Program-made: the position numbers and the translations under genes | Notes under the pieces: generated by a model | What the model saw: only the letters and a program-made list of their open reading frames with translations | Told to the model about the DNA's origin: nothing | Databases searched by the model: none | Assembly: GCA_965279135.1 (NCBI GenBank) | Contig: OZ257133.1 | Coordinates: 124,001-188,000 of the forward strand | Reading direction: 5' to 3' | Length of the DNA stretch: 64,000 nt | DNA from: Croceimicrobium sp965279135 | Lineage (GTDB): Bacteria; Bacteroidota; Bacteroidia; Flavobacteriales; Schleiferiaceae | Shown: in pieces, positions 8,291 through 16,010 of the stretch | How positions within the stretch are numbered: the stretch's first letter is position 1 | Layout of the letters: each line of letters starts with the position of its first letter

Positions 8291-9118
8291 ATGACTCAAG
8301 CTAAAGTAACCTACCTATTTACCTTATTATTCTTGGTTAACGGGTTAGCCTCCGATTTAATGGGAGGTACTAAAGTTTCAAATTCCGGGGTAGTTGGAAT
8401 GGTTCTATTGGAAGAACCTGAAGCATTCGAACTAAGTGTTTTTTTGGAAGGGCTTAAATCGGAATGGTCGATCGAGGTTTCGAATTATGAAGAGGATGAT
8501 AAAGCGGCCGCTTTTGAGATCGACGGCTTTAATTGTTCGATAGTCTTATTTCCCTTCAAAATCCCTGGGGATGAGGTGGAAAGTGCTGCGAAGTTGAATC
8601 CGTATTGGGATGAAGCGGTTGAAGAGGCTGCTAGGCATAAAGGGCATATAGTCATTGCGATCAGTAATGCCGATGAAAAGTCGGTAGAAGCCAATCTCCT
8701 TTTTTGCAAGTTGGCTGCAACCGCGATGAATCATAGTAAGGCGATCGGAATCTATTTAGGTGGGCGAAGCTTGGTGTTGGATAAGAAGTCCTACCTGTTC
8801 AACGTACAGGGAATGAGCAAGGGCGACCTCCCTATTTACAATTGGATTTACTTTGGTTTTCGTAGTTCAGAGGGAAAGCAATCCATCTACACCTATGGCC
8901 TTTCTGAATTTGGTTACTTGGAAATAGAGATCTTGGATTCGCAGCACAGCTTTACAGATTTGGATGATCGGCTATATGATATCGTCCATTATGTCCTGGC
9001 CTATGGAGTTCACCTGAAACACGGCGAGACCATAGGGTCAACGGCTGATGAGAAGCTCGACATTACCATCTCCGAAGGAAGATACGTCGAGGGAAAAACC
9101 TTGAAAATTGACTATTAA
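8291..9118 (+). CDS. DUF4261-like protein
   Basis: 275 residues. The N-terminal ~25 residues are hydrophobic and may be a signal peptide or anchor. The rest resembles the DUF4261 family as I remember it: an alpha/beta core with YWDEAVEEAARHKGHIVIAI at about 97-116, in which the conserved H-x-A/G-H-I pattern is visible, then a C-terminal half with FGFRSSEGKQSIYTYGL. Family function is unknown. Its last 11 nt overlap the start of the SDR gene at 9108. Alternative: an unrelated secreted protein; a profile search would settle it. Confidence 0.6.
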   Translation: MTQAKVTYLFTLLFLVNGLASDLMGGTKVSNSGVVGMVLLEEPEAFELSVFLEGLKSEWSIEVSNYEEDDKAAAFEIDGFNCSIVLFPFKIPGDEVESAAKLNPYWDEAVEEAARHKGHIVIAISNADEKSVEANLLFCKLAATAMNHSKAIGIYLGGRSLVLDKKSYLFNVQGMSKGDLPIYNWIYFGFRSSEGKQSIYTYGLSEFGYLEIEILDSQHSFTDLDDRLYDIVHYVLAYGVHLKHGETIGSTADEKLDITISEGRYVEGKTLKIDY

Positions 9119-9836
9119 AACTTTGGTATTAGGCGCTAGCGGTGCAACCGGTAAACTTTTGGTAGAGCAGCTCTTAGAGCTAGATCAAGCAGTGCGAGTT
9201 ATTGTGCGTTCTGCAGCTGTTTTACCTGAAACCTGGCTTGCGGAACCTAAATTGAGCATTGTTCGAGCCAACATTAGCGACATCGAAGTCGCGGAAATGC
9301 AAGGCTATATCAACGACTGCGATGCGATAGTTTCTTGTTTAGGTCATAATTTGAGTTTTAAAGGGATATATGGATCCCCCAGAAAGCTAGTTACAGATGC
9401 TATTGCACTGGTTTGTAACGCAATTGAAGGTTCGCCCGGCCTTAAACCAAAAAAGCTCATCCTTATGAGCACTTCCGGGTATCATCATCCAGGAATTGAT
9501 AAGCCCAGGAAACTTAAGGAGAAGCTAGTAATTGGTCTTATTGGATTATTGGTGCCTCCACATAGGGATAATATGGCGGCGGCTGATTTCCTGCGAATCA
9601 AAGTAGGCGCTAATCATCCTACAATAGAATGGATTGCAGTTCGTCCGGATTCACTAGTGAATAGTGAGCAAGTTTCCGAATATCAAGTTTTAGAAAGTCA
9701 TACTCGAAGTCCCATTTTTGATCCGGGAGAAACCAGCCGAATCAACGTTGCGAATTTCATGGCTCGGTCGCTTATGGAGAAAAGACTCTGGGAACATTGG
9801 AATGGTAAAATGCCTCTTGTTTACAATGTCAGTTAA
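9108..9836 (+). CDS. NAD(P)-binding atypical SDR (NmrA-like) oxidoreductase
   Basis: 242-residue Rossmann-fold protein with the nucleotide-binding motif GASGATGKL near residues 9-17, then DCDAIVSCLGH and a MSTSGYHHPG segment in place of a classical YxxxK triad, as in NmrA-like/atypical SDRs that often act as NAD(P)H-dependent epimerases or sensors. The start is a TTG at 9108 within the end of the previous gene (11-nt overlap); there is no in-frame ATG before the Rossmann motif. Substrate unknown. Confidence 0.8.
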   Translation: MTIKTLVLGASGATGKLLVEQLLELDQAVRVIVRSAAVLPETWLAEPKLSIVRANISDIEVAEMQGYINDCDAIVSCLGHNLSFKGIYGSPRKLVTDAIALVCNAIEGSPGLKPKKLILMSTSGYHHPGIDKPRKLKEKLVIGLIGLLVPPHRDNMAAADFLRIKVGANHPTIEWIAVRPDSLVNSEQVSEYQVLESHTRSPIFDPGETSRINVANFMARSLMEKRLWEHWNGKMPLVYNVS

Positions 9837-9848
9837 GGGAATAGTGTT

Positions 9849-10415
9849 TTAAGCGTTTTGCAAGGTTTTCATGAACTGGGCATTTGATGCAGTGAAACGA
9901 GCCTTGTCTTTAATGAACTTAGACATTACACTAATACCCGTAACATGTATGAGTAAAGCATCCGCTATGGCTTCAGCTTGATTGGTCAAAGTGCTGTGTT
10001 TAAGGAGTTCAACAAATTTCGATTTCATTATTCCGTTATGCTCTTGAATGAAGGTCTTTACTCCTTCATCATGGGCTAACTCCGCCGTAGAGTTTGCGAT
10101 AAAACAGCCCCGTGAAGAACTGTCTTCGAGCATTTGGTCTGTATGAAATTCAAGAAATCTTTTAATGGTTCCAATTGGGTCTGACTTGTCTTGCAATAAA
10201 AGATCCAGGCTTTGAAATCCACCACTGCTATAATTACTAATGCAGGTGTCAAAAAGGTTGCGCTTGCTGCCGAAAGTGTTATAAAAGCTTCCTTTTCCAA
10301 TCCCTAGAGTCTCTGTTAGGTCGTTAAGTGAAGTGGCCTCGTAACCCTTGCTCCAAAAGAGATCGAGGGCTTTGTTTAAAGCCTGTTGACGATTAAATTT
10401 TTCTACTCGTGGCAT
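9849..10415 (-). CDS. TetR/AcrR family transcriptional regulator
   Basis: 188 residues. N-terminal TetR helix-turn-helix at roughly residues 8-50 (ALDLFWSKGYEATSLNDL, then GIGKGSFYNTFGSKRNLF), followed by a helical ligand-binding domain with TDQMLEDSSSRGCFIANS, a pattern common in regulators of small redox or xenobiotic-responsive operons. It is divergent from an SDR dehydrogenase at 10504; the 88-bp spacer holds a perfect 16-bp palindrome and a degenerate copy, so it very likely represses both itself and the dehydrogenase. Confidence 0.93.
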   Translation of the reverse strand: MPRVEKFNRQQALNKALDLFWSKGYEATSLNDLTETLGIGKGSFYNTFGSKRNLFDTCISNYSSGGFQSLDLLLQDKSDPIGTIKRFLEFHTDQMLEDSSSRGCFIANSTAELAHDEGVKTFIQEHNGIMKSKFVELLKHSTLTNQAEAIADALLIHVTGISVMSKFIKDKARFTASNAQFMKTLQNA

Positions 10416-10419
10416 GGTA

Positions 10420-10427
10420 CAAAGATA
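10420..10427 (-). promoter_or_regulatory. Predicted -7 element of the TetR gene, 4 nt from the ATG
   Basis: TATCTTTG matches TAnnTTTG exactly and is separated from the ATG at 10415 by only TACC, so the transcript would begin at or within a base or two of the start codon. Confidence 0.6.
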
Positions 10428-10442
10428 ATTTTTTTGGGTTAA

Positions 10443-10458
10443 TGTACCGTTCGGTACA
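10443..10458. promoter_or_regulatory. TetR-type operator, perfect palindrome
   Basis: TGTACCGTTCGGTACA: 7-bp perfect inverted arms around TT, in the spacer between divergent tetR and SDR genes. Typical size and symmetry of a TetR-family operator. Confidence 0.75.
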
Positions 10459-10472
10459 AATAATTATTAATT

Positions 10473-10488
10473 TTGACCAATCGGTACA
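10473..10488. promoter_or_regulatory. Second, degenerate TetR-type operator
   Basis: TTGACCAATCGGTACA keeps the right half-site TCGGTACA and matches 12 of 16 positions of the upstream palindrome. Its centre is exactly 30 bp from the centre of the first operator, about three helical turns, so two dimers could bind the same face. It lies 16 nt before the SDR start codon. Confidence 0.65.
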
Positions 10489-10503
10489 AATAAAAATAAA
10501 CAC

Positions 10504-11424
10504 ATGAATAAGTCTATTTTAATTACCGGAGCTAACTCCGGATTGGGAAAAGAAAGCGCCAGACAATTGGCTTTAAAATCAGAAACTGAAAAAGTAATCC
10601 TTGCCTGTCGAAACATTGAAAGAGCCGAAGCCGCTAAAAAGGAGTTAGAGGCCAGCACTGGGAAGAAAATCTTTAAGATTCTGATTATGGATGTTTCTAA
10701 TGAGGATTCCGTGCTGAAAGCGGTGGAATCATTGGATGAGCCAGTGGATGCTTTAATTATGAATGCCGGCGGTATGGGAGGTAAGAATGCAGATAAGCCT
10801 CTTCCCAATGGGATGAACCAAATTTCTGCTCAGAATCTACTGGGGCATGTTGTCCTGGTTGATCAATTAATCAAGCAAGAGAAATTACGAAATGTGGTGA
10901 TGTTCGCCAGCTCCGAAGCTGCTCGTGGGATACAAAAAATGGGCATGGCCAGACCAAGCTTGAAGTCCAATTCCCCGGAAGAAATAGCTTCGGTATTGGA
11001 TGGTAGCTATTTTGACAAATTTGATGCTATGGAGGCCTATGGCTATGTTAAGTATGTCGGTACGCTTTGGATATCAGCCATGGCTCGCAAGCATCCAAAC
11101 ATTCGCTTCGTTTCAGTTAGCCCTGGGGCAACCAGTGGAACCTCGATTTCAGATAGTGCAACTGGAATGATGAAGTTTATGTTTAAGTATATCATGATGC
11201 CTATCCTCATGCCAATGAGGGGAATGATACATAGAGTAGAGAAAGGGGCTAAACGTTATGTTGATGCTATTAGCCAATCCAGTTTTCAGAATGGAGGCTT
11301 TTACGCTAGTGCTGAAAATAAGGTGATTGGCGATATGGAGGATCAGTTCAAGATCTTCCCAGGAATGGCCAATCCGGTTTACCAGGATAATGCTTACAAA
11401 GCCTTGCATCGGTTTATCCACTAA
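10504..11424 (+). CDS. Short-chain dehydrogenase/reductase
   Basis: 306-residue classical SDR: the cofactor motif TGANSGLGKESA at about 7-18, NAG (in MNAGGMGG) near 87, an active-site serine in FASSEAARG around 135, and YxxxK seen as YGYVKYVGT near 180. The first residues after the Rossmann motif include ACRN, suggesting NADP preference. It resembles protochlorophyllide-reductase-like SDRs of unknown substrate. Expression is probably controlled by the divergent TetR protein through the operators at 10443 and 10473. A strong hairpin terminator follows at 11447. Confidence 0.9.
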   Translation: MNKSILITGANSGLGKESARQLALKSETEKVILACRNIERAEAAKKELEASTGKKIFKILIMDVSNEDSVLKAVESLDEPVDALIMNAGGMGGKNADKPLPNGMNQISAQNLLGHVVLVDQLIKQEKLRNVVMFASSEAARGIQKMGMARPSLKSNSPEEIASVLDGSYFDKFDAMEAYGYVKYVGTLWISAMARKHPNIRFVSVSPGATSGTSISDSATGMMKFMFKYIMMPILMPMRGMIHRVEKGAKRYVDAISQSSFQNGGFYASAENKVIGDMEDQFKIFPGMANPVYQDNAYKALHRFIH

Positions 11425-11446
11425 AAAGAATTAAAATCCCGGTTTT

Positions 11447-11484
11447 ACCCTTCATTGCCTATGGTGATGAAGGGTTTGTTTTTT
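11447..11484 (+). terminator. Rho-independent terminator after the SDR gene
   Basis: ACCCTTCAT (11447-11455) pairs with ATGAAGGGT (11467-11475), a 9-bp perfect stem with an 11-nt loop, followed by TTGTTTTTT. It lies 23 nt after the SDR stop codon. Confidence 0.75.
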
Positions 11485-11535
11485 AGGTCCATTCTTATGA
11501 AAAGGACCTAATTTCGGCCCGCTCAAACATTGAAG

Positions 11536-12198
11536 ATGCCCAGCGTACCAAAATTATTGCCCTTCCTTATTTTAATTGCTATTGCAATCAGTTCTTGCAA
11601 TACAGCATCCTCAGCTTCAGATACTCTTATGCCCGGAGATTTGCTCTTCCAGGATTTGGATTGTGGGCCATTATGCGATGCGATCGAAGCGGTAACGGAT
11701 GGAGTAGACGGTAAAGATTTTTCTCATTGCGCAATGGTGATCAAAGTTGGCGACAGCTTAAAAGTGATTGAAGCGATTGGAGTAGGAGTACAATTGAATT
11801 CCATTGACCAATTCCTTCAAAGAAATGGCCCATCTAAAGTTACCGTGGGGAGACTAAAAAGTGAATATCGAAACTTAATCAACCCAGCAACGGAATTTGC
11901 TTTGCAGCAGGTTGGTGCGCCTTATGATGATCCCTTTCTATTAGACAATGGCAAATGGTATTGTAGCGAGTTGTTATATGAAAGTTTTAAATCGGCTAAT
12001 CAAGGGGAGGCTTTCTTTCAACTTGAGCCCATGACATTTAAAGACCCAAATAACAATTCATTTTTTTCCGCCTGGATTGAATACTATGAAAGTATTTCTA
12101 CTGAAATTCCGGAAGGTGAACCCGGTCTTAATCCAGGGTCTATTTCGCGATCAGAAAAGATTGAGATTATTAGGGGTGCCCTCCACGACATCAAGTAG
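11536..12198 (+). CDS. YiiX-like permuted papain-fold lipoprotein (NlpC/P60 superfamily)
   Basis: 220 residues from the ATG at 11536 (a TTG two codons upstream is possible but would be unusual). A lipoprotein signal ends in the lipobox ISSC near residue 21. The mature part has GDLLFQDLDCG, then DFSHCAMVI (the conserved His of the permuted NlpC/P60 fold) and, late, KWYCSELLYESF with the catalytic Cys, the circularly permuted order seen in YiiX/YaeF and poxvirus G6R proteins. It is probably a periplasm-facing amidase or peptidase on peptidoglycan peptides or lipids; the substrate is unknown. Confidence 0.85.
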   Translation: MPSVPKLLPFLILIAIAISSCNTASSASDTLMPGDLLFQDLDCGPLCDAIEAVTDGVDGKDFSHCAMVIKVGDSLKVIEAIGVGVQLNSIDQFLQRNGPSKVTVGRLKSEYRNLINPATEFALQQVGAPYDDPFLLDNGKWYCSELLYESFKSANQGEAFFQLEPMTFKDPNNNSFFSAWIEYYESISTEIPEGEPGLNPGSISRSEKIEIIRGALHDIK

Positions 12199-12256
12199 TC
12201 TGAAGGTTAAATTCAATCAGAGACTATCTGGATTCTAGAATTGTTGGTATAGACCT

Positions 12257-12802
12257 TCAGTCTCTTTTTCTTACGAAGTGGCTTTGAACCACTTTATCTA
12301 TATATACCAGACTTCGCCTGCACTCAAATCTTAATTGACGATCCAAATTTCCAAAAAGGGGGATTCCTTTTCCTAATAAAACAGGGATGGTCGTAATGGT
12401 TAGTTCATCGATGAGATCCTCCCTTAAGAAGCTCTGAATAGTTCTTCCTCCATCTATATAAAGGTTTAGATGTCCATTCTTATGGATATCATCGAGTATT
12501 GTTTTAAGATCCTTTTGCTTGCTCCCAACTAGAAAGACTTTTCCTTTTAATTCAAGAGGAACTTCATTCAGGCTTGTGCTTAATACGTAAACAGGTTTAT
12601 CATAAGGCCAGTCAATACCAAAAGAAAGTACCTTTTCATAGGTGTTTCTGCCCATTACCAGGGCGTCGATATCCTCCATAAACGTACTCCAGCCAGTATC
12701 TACTTCATTCAGCTCTGGGAAACTCTCTAGCCATTCAATTCCTCCTTCTGCATCCGCAATGTGCCCTTCGAGACTAGTGGCAATAAAGACTTTGTTTTTC
12801 AT
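12257..12802 (-). CDS. Dihydrofolate reductase family protein (RibD C-terminal-like)
   Basis: 181 residues from the ATG at 12802; a GTG three codons earlier is an alternative. It starts KNKVFIATSLEGHIAD, has ALVMGRNTYEKV, KPVYVLST, LYIDGGRTIQSFL and the C-terminal TTIPVLLGKGIPLF block characteristic of the YwjB/RibD_C group of NADPH-binding reductases. These are widespread but mostly without known substrate; a true folate reductase role is unlikely at this sequence distance. It is convergent with the preceding lipoprotein gene. Confidence 0.88.
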   Translation of the reverse strand: MKNKVFIATSLEGHIADAEGGIEWLESFPELNEVDTGWSTFMEDIDALVMGRNTYEKVLSFGIDWPYDKPVYVLSTSLNEVPLELKGKVFLVGSKQKDLKTILDDIHKNGHLNLYIDGGRTIQSFLREDLIDELTITTIPVLLGKGIPLFGNLDRQLRFECRRSLVYIDKVVQSHFVRKRD

Positions 12803-12953
12803 TCTTAGCACCTTTTAAATATCCTTTCCTCTAATCGATCTCACAAAGCTAAAACTGATTTTCACATTGGATTTTGCCTACCTAAGAATATACCGAACTA
12901 AGACCTTTTAATAAGGCATTATTCTTGAGTTTCAAATGGTCGTAAATTTCGGC

Positions 12954-14330
12954 ATGCATAAGACTCTAATTCTATTTCTTATTGTTTCAATCGGGAATTC
13001 TGTATTCGGACAGGATTTGAAACCAGAAACTCCCGGTTTACGTAAAACTCCGCTATGGATTTCCTCTTTTGAATCTCGAGGCTTTGAAAGTTCCAGTATG
13101 GAGATGGCAGAGGATGGATCGATCTATATTGGAGGGACTTTCCAAAGTCTTTTAATCTTGTCGGATACCGCTTATGAGATTAGGGAAAGAAACCGTCAAA
13201 GTTATCCCAACCATATTATGGTTCAAAAGCATGACCTTAATGGTCAGCGAGAATGGACCGTTTATGCGGAAGGTCAGGCGCGATTAAGAGATTTGATTTT
13301 AAGCAAAGATGGTAGCGTTTTGGTCTGCGGGGAGGTTTGGAGTCCTAATCTGGTCTTTGTTTCCGCGAATGGTCAAAGGGATAGTTTATCCAAAAAGGGC
13401 GATTTTTCCCATGGGATCTATGTGGCTCGATTGAGCTCGGACGGAGTTTTAATGGCTGCCAACTTTATCAATCCTTTTGGCTATGACAATGCGGAAAGCT
13501 TGGTAGAGGATTCCGAGGGTCGCATTGTATTGGGCGGACATCACCTTTATAATGTGGATCAAACCCTGACCCGTAATTGGTTATTAATTCGCTTGTTTCC
13601 CGATTTCAATGAAGACTTTATTCTAAGCGGCGATTCCAGCGGTCGTTCATCCATTTCGTCAGTATTGGTGGATTCTCGTGACAATATCTATGCAGGGGGA
13701 TGGTTTGCTGAACATCTTAAGGTGGATGATAGGGTTTTTGATACGGAATCATCCTATCAGCAAGGGTGGATAGCCAAATTCGAAGAGGATCTTAGTTTGG
13801 ACTGGATCAATGCAGGCATCAGGGATAAGGACTTGGGTCCATTGGGAATCACCGTTAAGGAAATTCAATTTGATAAACGAAAGCGGGTTTATTTCAGCGG
13901 AAATCAATCTTCACGACTAGGCCTGGGTCGATTAAGTCGGCGTGGTAATCTTGATTGGTTTAGTTACTCGCAAGGCCGATCTAACTATTCCTTTGGACTA
14001 AATTGGAAAGATGACAGGCGCAAACAGCTGTTGGTATTTGGTCATGGCTATGGCGGCGACTTTTATAATGCGAAAGAGGAGTTGAGCTATTCCTATCAAA
14101 GCTCAGGAAGTACGGATGGATTCTTATTGGAGCTCAATCGGAAATCTCGCTTAGGTGAGGGATTAGTTTTTGGAGGTGAAGGAACCGAGTACATTACCGA
14201 CCTTCGTTGGCTGGAAGGTAAATTGTACATTTTAGGACACAGTTTGGGTGGCCCGGAAGTGGTAATAGGGGATCAGAGATTAAGGAGCGGCAAGGCTAAA
14301 ATGTGGATTGCGTGTTGGGATTGGCCTTAA
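12954..14330 (+). CDS. Secreted beta-propeller-like protein of unknown function
   Basis: 458 residues from the ATG at 12954 (six codons after the longest start), chosen because it places a normal signal peptide MHKTLILFLIVSIGNSVFGQ at the N-terminus. The mature protein repeats a pattern of the type D-G/S-x-x-(Y/V)-(I/V/A)-G-G about every 60-70 residues (DGSIYIGGTF, DGSVLVCGEV, GRIVLGGHH, DNIYAGGWF), as in SBBP-type propellers. No type IX C-terminal sorting domain is visible at the end. Role unknown, probably extracellular or periplasmic. It overlaps the next, convergent gene by 4 nt. Confidence 0.75.
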   Translation: MHKTLILFLIVSIGNSVFGQDLKPETPGLRKTPLWISSFESRGFESSSMEMAEDGSIYIGGTFQSLLILSDTAYEIRERNRQSYPNHIMVQKHDLNGQREWTVYAEGQARLRDLILSKDGSVLVCGEVWSPNLVFVSANGQRDSLSKKGDFSHGIYVARLSSDGVLMAANFINPFGYDNAESLVEDSEGRIVLGGHHLYNVDQTLTRNWLLIRLFPDFNEDFILSGDSSGRSSISSVLVDSRDNIYAGGWFAEHLKVDDRVFDTESSYQQGWIAKFEEDLSLDWINAGIRDKDLGPLGITVKEIQFDKRKRVYFSGNQSSRLGLGRLSRRGNLDWFSYSQGRSNYSFGLNWKDDRRKQLLVFGHGYGGDFYNAKEELSYSYQSSGSTDGFLLELNRKSRLGEGLVFGGEGTEYITDLRWLEGKLYILGHSLGGPEVVIGDQRLRSGKAKMWIACWDWP

Positions 14331-14776
14331 TCCTTAGGTAGCTTTTTTAAGAAATGGAAGCCTAGAATCTTATAGCCTTTATCAAAATAGAACTTGTGTG
14401 AAGGTGCATTGTCTACATAGCTGTTAAGCTCCATAGTTTGATAGTCATTATCCCTGGCCCAGTCTTCGATTACCCTTAGAAATTTCCCGCCCAATCCCTG
14501 AGAACGTTTGCTTTCATCGATTATCACATTGTCAATCTCCAATTGCTTCCCTGAATAAAATCGGACCGTAGTCCAAGCACTGCAAATTCCCACCAGTTGC
14601 TTTTGATGATAGAGGCCAAAACAGATATAATTATCCATCTGAAACATCTCTTCGAGAAAACCACCAAGTTCACTTATGCTGCGTTCAGGATTGATTTGTT
14701 GTCCCAAGGACGCAATTTCATCAATCATAGTCCGGCTTAGAAAGTCAACTCTTACATCTTCATTTTGGTAGATCAT
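14327..14776 (-). CDS. GNAT family N-acetyltransferase
   Basis: 149 residues with the acetyl-CoA motif A: IDNVIIDESKRSQGLGGKFL around 85-104 (the R-x-x-G-x-G signature), followed by ARDNDYQTMELNS and the motif B-like NAPSHKFYFDKGYKILG. The acceptor substrate cannot be told; small free amines or antibiotics are common in the family. It is a single gene, tail to tail with the propeller protein. Confidence 0.88.
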   Translation of the reverse strand: MIYQNEDVRVDFLSRTMIDEIASLGQQINPERSISELGGFLEEMFQMDNYICFGLYHQKQLVGICSAWTTVRFYSGKQLEIDNVIIDESKRSQGLGGKFLRVIEDWARDNDYQTMELNSYVDNAPSHKFYFDKGYKILGFHFLKKLPKD

Positions 14777-14840
14777 TTATAGATTCTTTTATGCCTTTGT
14801 TTTAACGACGATACATCCGTGTAAAAGGATCCTAATACAA

Positions 14841-15533
14841 TCATCCTTTTAGTGCATCCTCCTTTTTATGGAACAGTACTACAAGATCAGAAAGATGCGT
14901 CCAAATCACTACGGGAACTATAAAAGCAGGCAGCAGGATGAATGGGAAATAGGCAATTCCTCGATTGGGTTGATCAAATGCGAATTGTTGAAAGGGAAGT
15001 TCTGCTGACAGGATGCCGTTTACTAGTATGAAACAAACTAGTGCTAAACCCATAAGGTTCCAAATAATTAGAGCTTGCCAGTTTATCCTTTTAAGGTTAA
15101 TGAGAATCAAAATAATAAGGGCGCTTAGGCCAGCGAGAATGTCAAAGTTTCGGCCACTAAATGTCATCAATTCGGGAACCATTTTGTGCAGGAAAAGCCC
15201 ATAGAGTACCAGTTCGACTCCAATTCGAACCGAATGTAGGGAAGTGCTAAATTGAATATTTCGATTCTTTAAAAACCATTTTCTGGAACGCGGTAATAAT
15301 CCAATAACAACAAGAAGCATTGATGGGATTAAGACTAAAGCAAAACGAGGGGGATTGGCCTCGGTGTTCAGGTAAAAGCCTTTATGAGCAAGGATGGAGT
15401 GAATTCCACACCACAGCAAAAGTAAGAGGCTGAGTCGCAAGGGTCGATTATTCGCAAAGAAGAAGAAAACCAGACAAAGAAAGAAACTCAACAGGAATAG
15501 GGCGTTCACCCAGGTCGGTAAATCCTTTATCAT
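14841..15533 (-). CDS. Multi-pass membrane protein of unknown function
   Basis: 230 residues from the ATG at 15533. A longer frame exists upstream but overlaps the DUF1801 gene by about 95 nt and encodes unconvincing sequence; the 15533 start gives an ATGA overlap with the upstream stop, a hallmark of coupling. About six to seven hydrophobic helices cover most of the chain, with a short charged tail. I recognise no family. Being coupled to a DUF1801 gene is the only context clue. Confidence 0.7.
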   Translation of the reverse strand: MIKDLPTWVNALFLLSFFLCLVFFFFANNRPLRLSLLLLLWCGIHSILAHKGFYLNTEANPPRFALVLIPSMLLVVIGLLPRSRKWFLKNRNIQFSTSLHSVRIGVELVLYGLFLHKMVPELMTFSGRNFDILAGLSALIILILINLKRINWQALIIWNLMGLALVCFILVNGILSAELPFQQFAFDQPNRGIAYFPFILLPAFIVPVVIWTHLSDLVVLFHKKEDALKG

Positions 15534-15949
15534 GACTGAAGACTTTTCTGCATCAAGCTCTTTAGTACGCTTAAGTCTATGTCTTCCAGTTTGTTGATGT
15601 ACAAACATCCCTTGCCCCACTTGCATTTACCAAGCCTGGCCAGGAGTTCGGTCTCAGCGCTAAGGTCAGCCGTGAAATAGATCGTTATTTTGGATTTCCT
15701 TGGTGCGAAGCCCAGCTTGAACCATTCGAAATCTTCCTTTCCTCCTTTGCGTCGGTAGCTGAATTTTGCAGAGCCAATCAGGAAATCGGATACCTTCTCA
15801 TTCCCCCATATTCTGGCAGATTCACCAGTAACATCTTCTATAAGTTCGAGTAGCTGCTGACCTTCAACCTGGCGCTTTTTACTATCCAGGCTTTCCAGAT
15901 AAGCATTCACATCCCGATCGGTTTCTTTGGTTACTAGTCCGGCCATCAT
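15530..15949 (-). CDS. DUF1801 domain protein (YdhG-like)
   Basis: 139 residues. Fits DUF1801: an N-terminal helix with VNAYLESLDSKKRQ, a central ARIWGNEKVSDFLIG replaced at the usual W-G-x-x-x-Y site, FKLGFAPRKSKITIYF, and C-terminal LGKCKWGKGCLYINKLEDIDL, a typical ending for the family. These proteins share a fold with frataxin-like/YjbR domains; function is unknown. Its stop overlaps the membrane protein gene by 4 nt. Confidence 0.85.
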   Translation of the reverse strand: MMAGLVTKETDRDVNAYLESLDSKKRQVEGQQLLELIEDVTGESARIWGNEKVSDFLIGSAKFSYRRKGGKEDFEWFKLGFAPRKSKITIYFTADLSAETELLARLGKCKWGKGCLYINKLEDIDLSVLKSLMQKSLQS

Positions 15950-16010
15950 CTTAAGATTGAAGCCTAAAGGTATTCAATCCCAAGGAAGTAGACTTTTTCC
16001 TCTATTTCGC

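Noticed and set aside
12219..12265. Terminator between the YiiX-like lipoprotein and the DHFR-family gene
   Set aside because: AGAGACT and AGTCTCT can pair before a T-run, but the stem is only 7 bp with a ~33-nt loop and runs into the stop of the convergent gene.
12954..14330. Type IX secretion cargo
   Set aside because: The protein is secreted by its signal peptide, but its C-terminus has no sorting domain of type A or B that I can recognise.
14841..15626. Longer membrane protein from 15626
   Set aside because: It would overlap the DUF1801 gene by about 95 nt; ATG 15533 gives a standard 4-nt overlap and starts just before the first helix.
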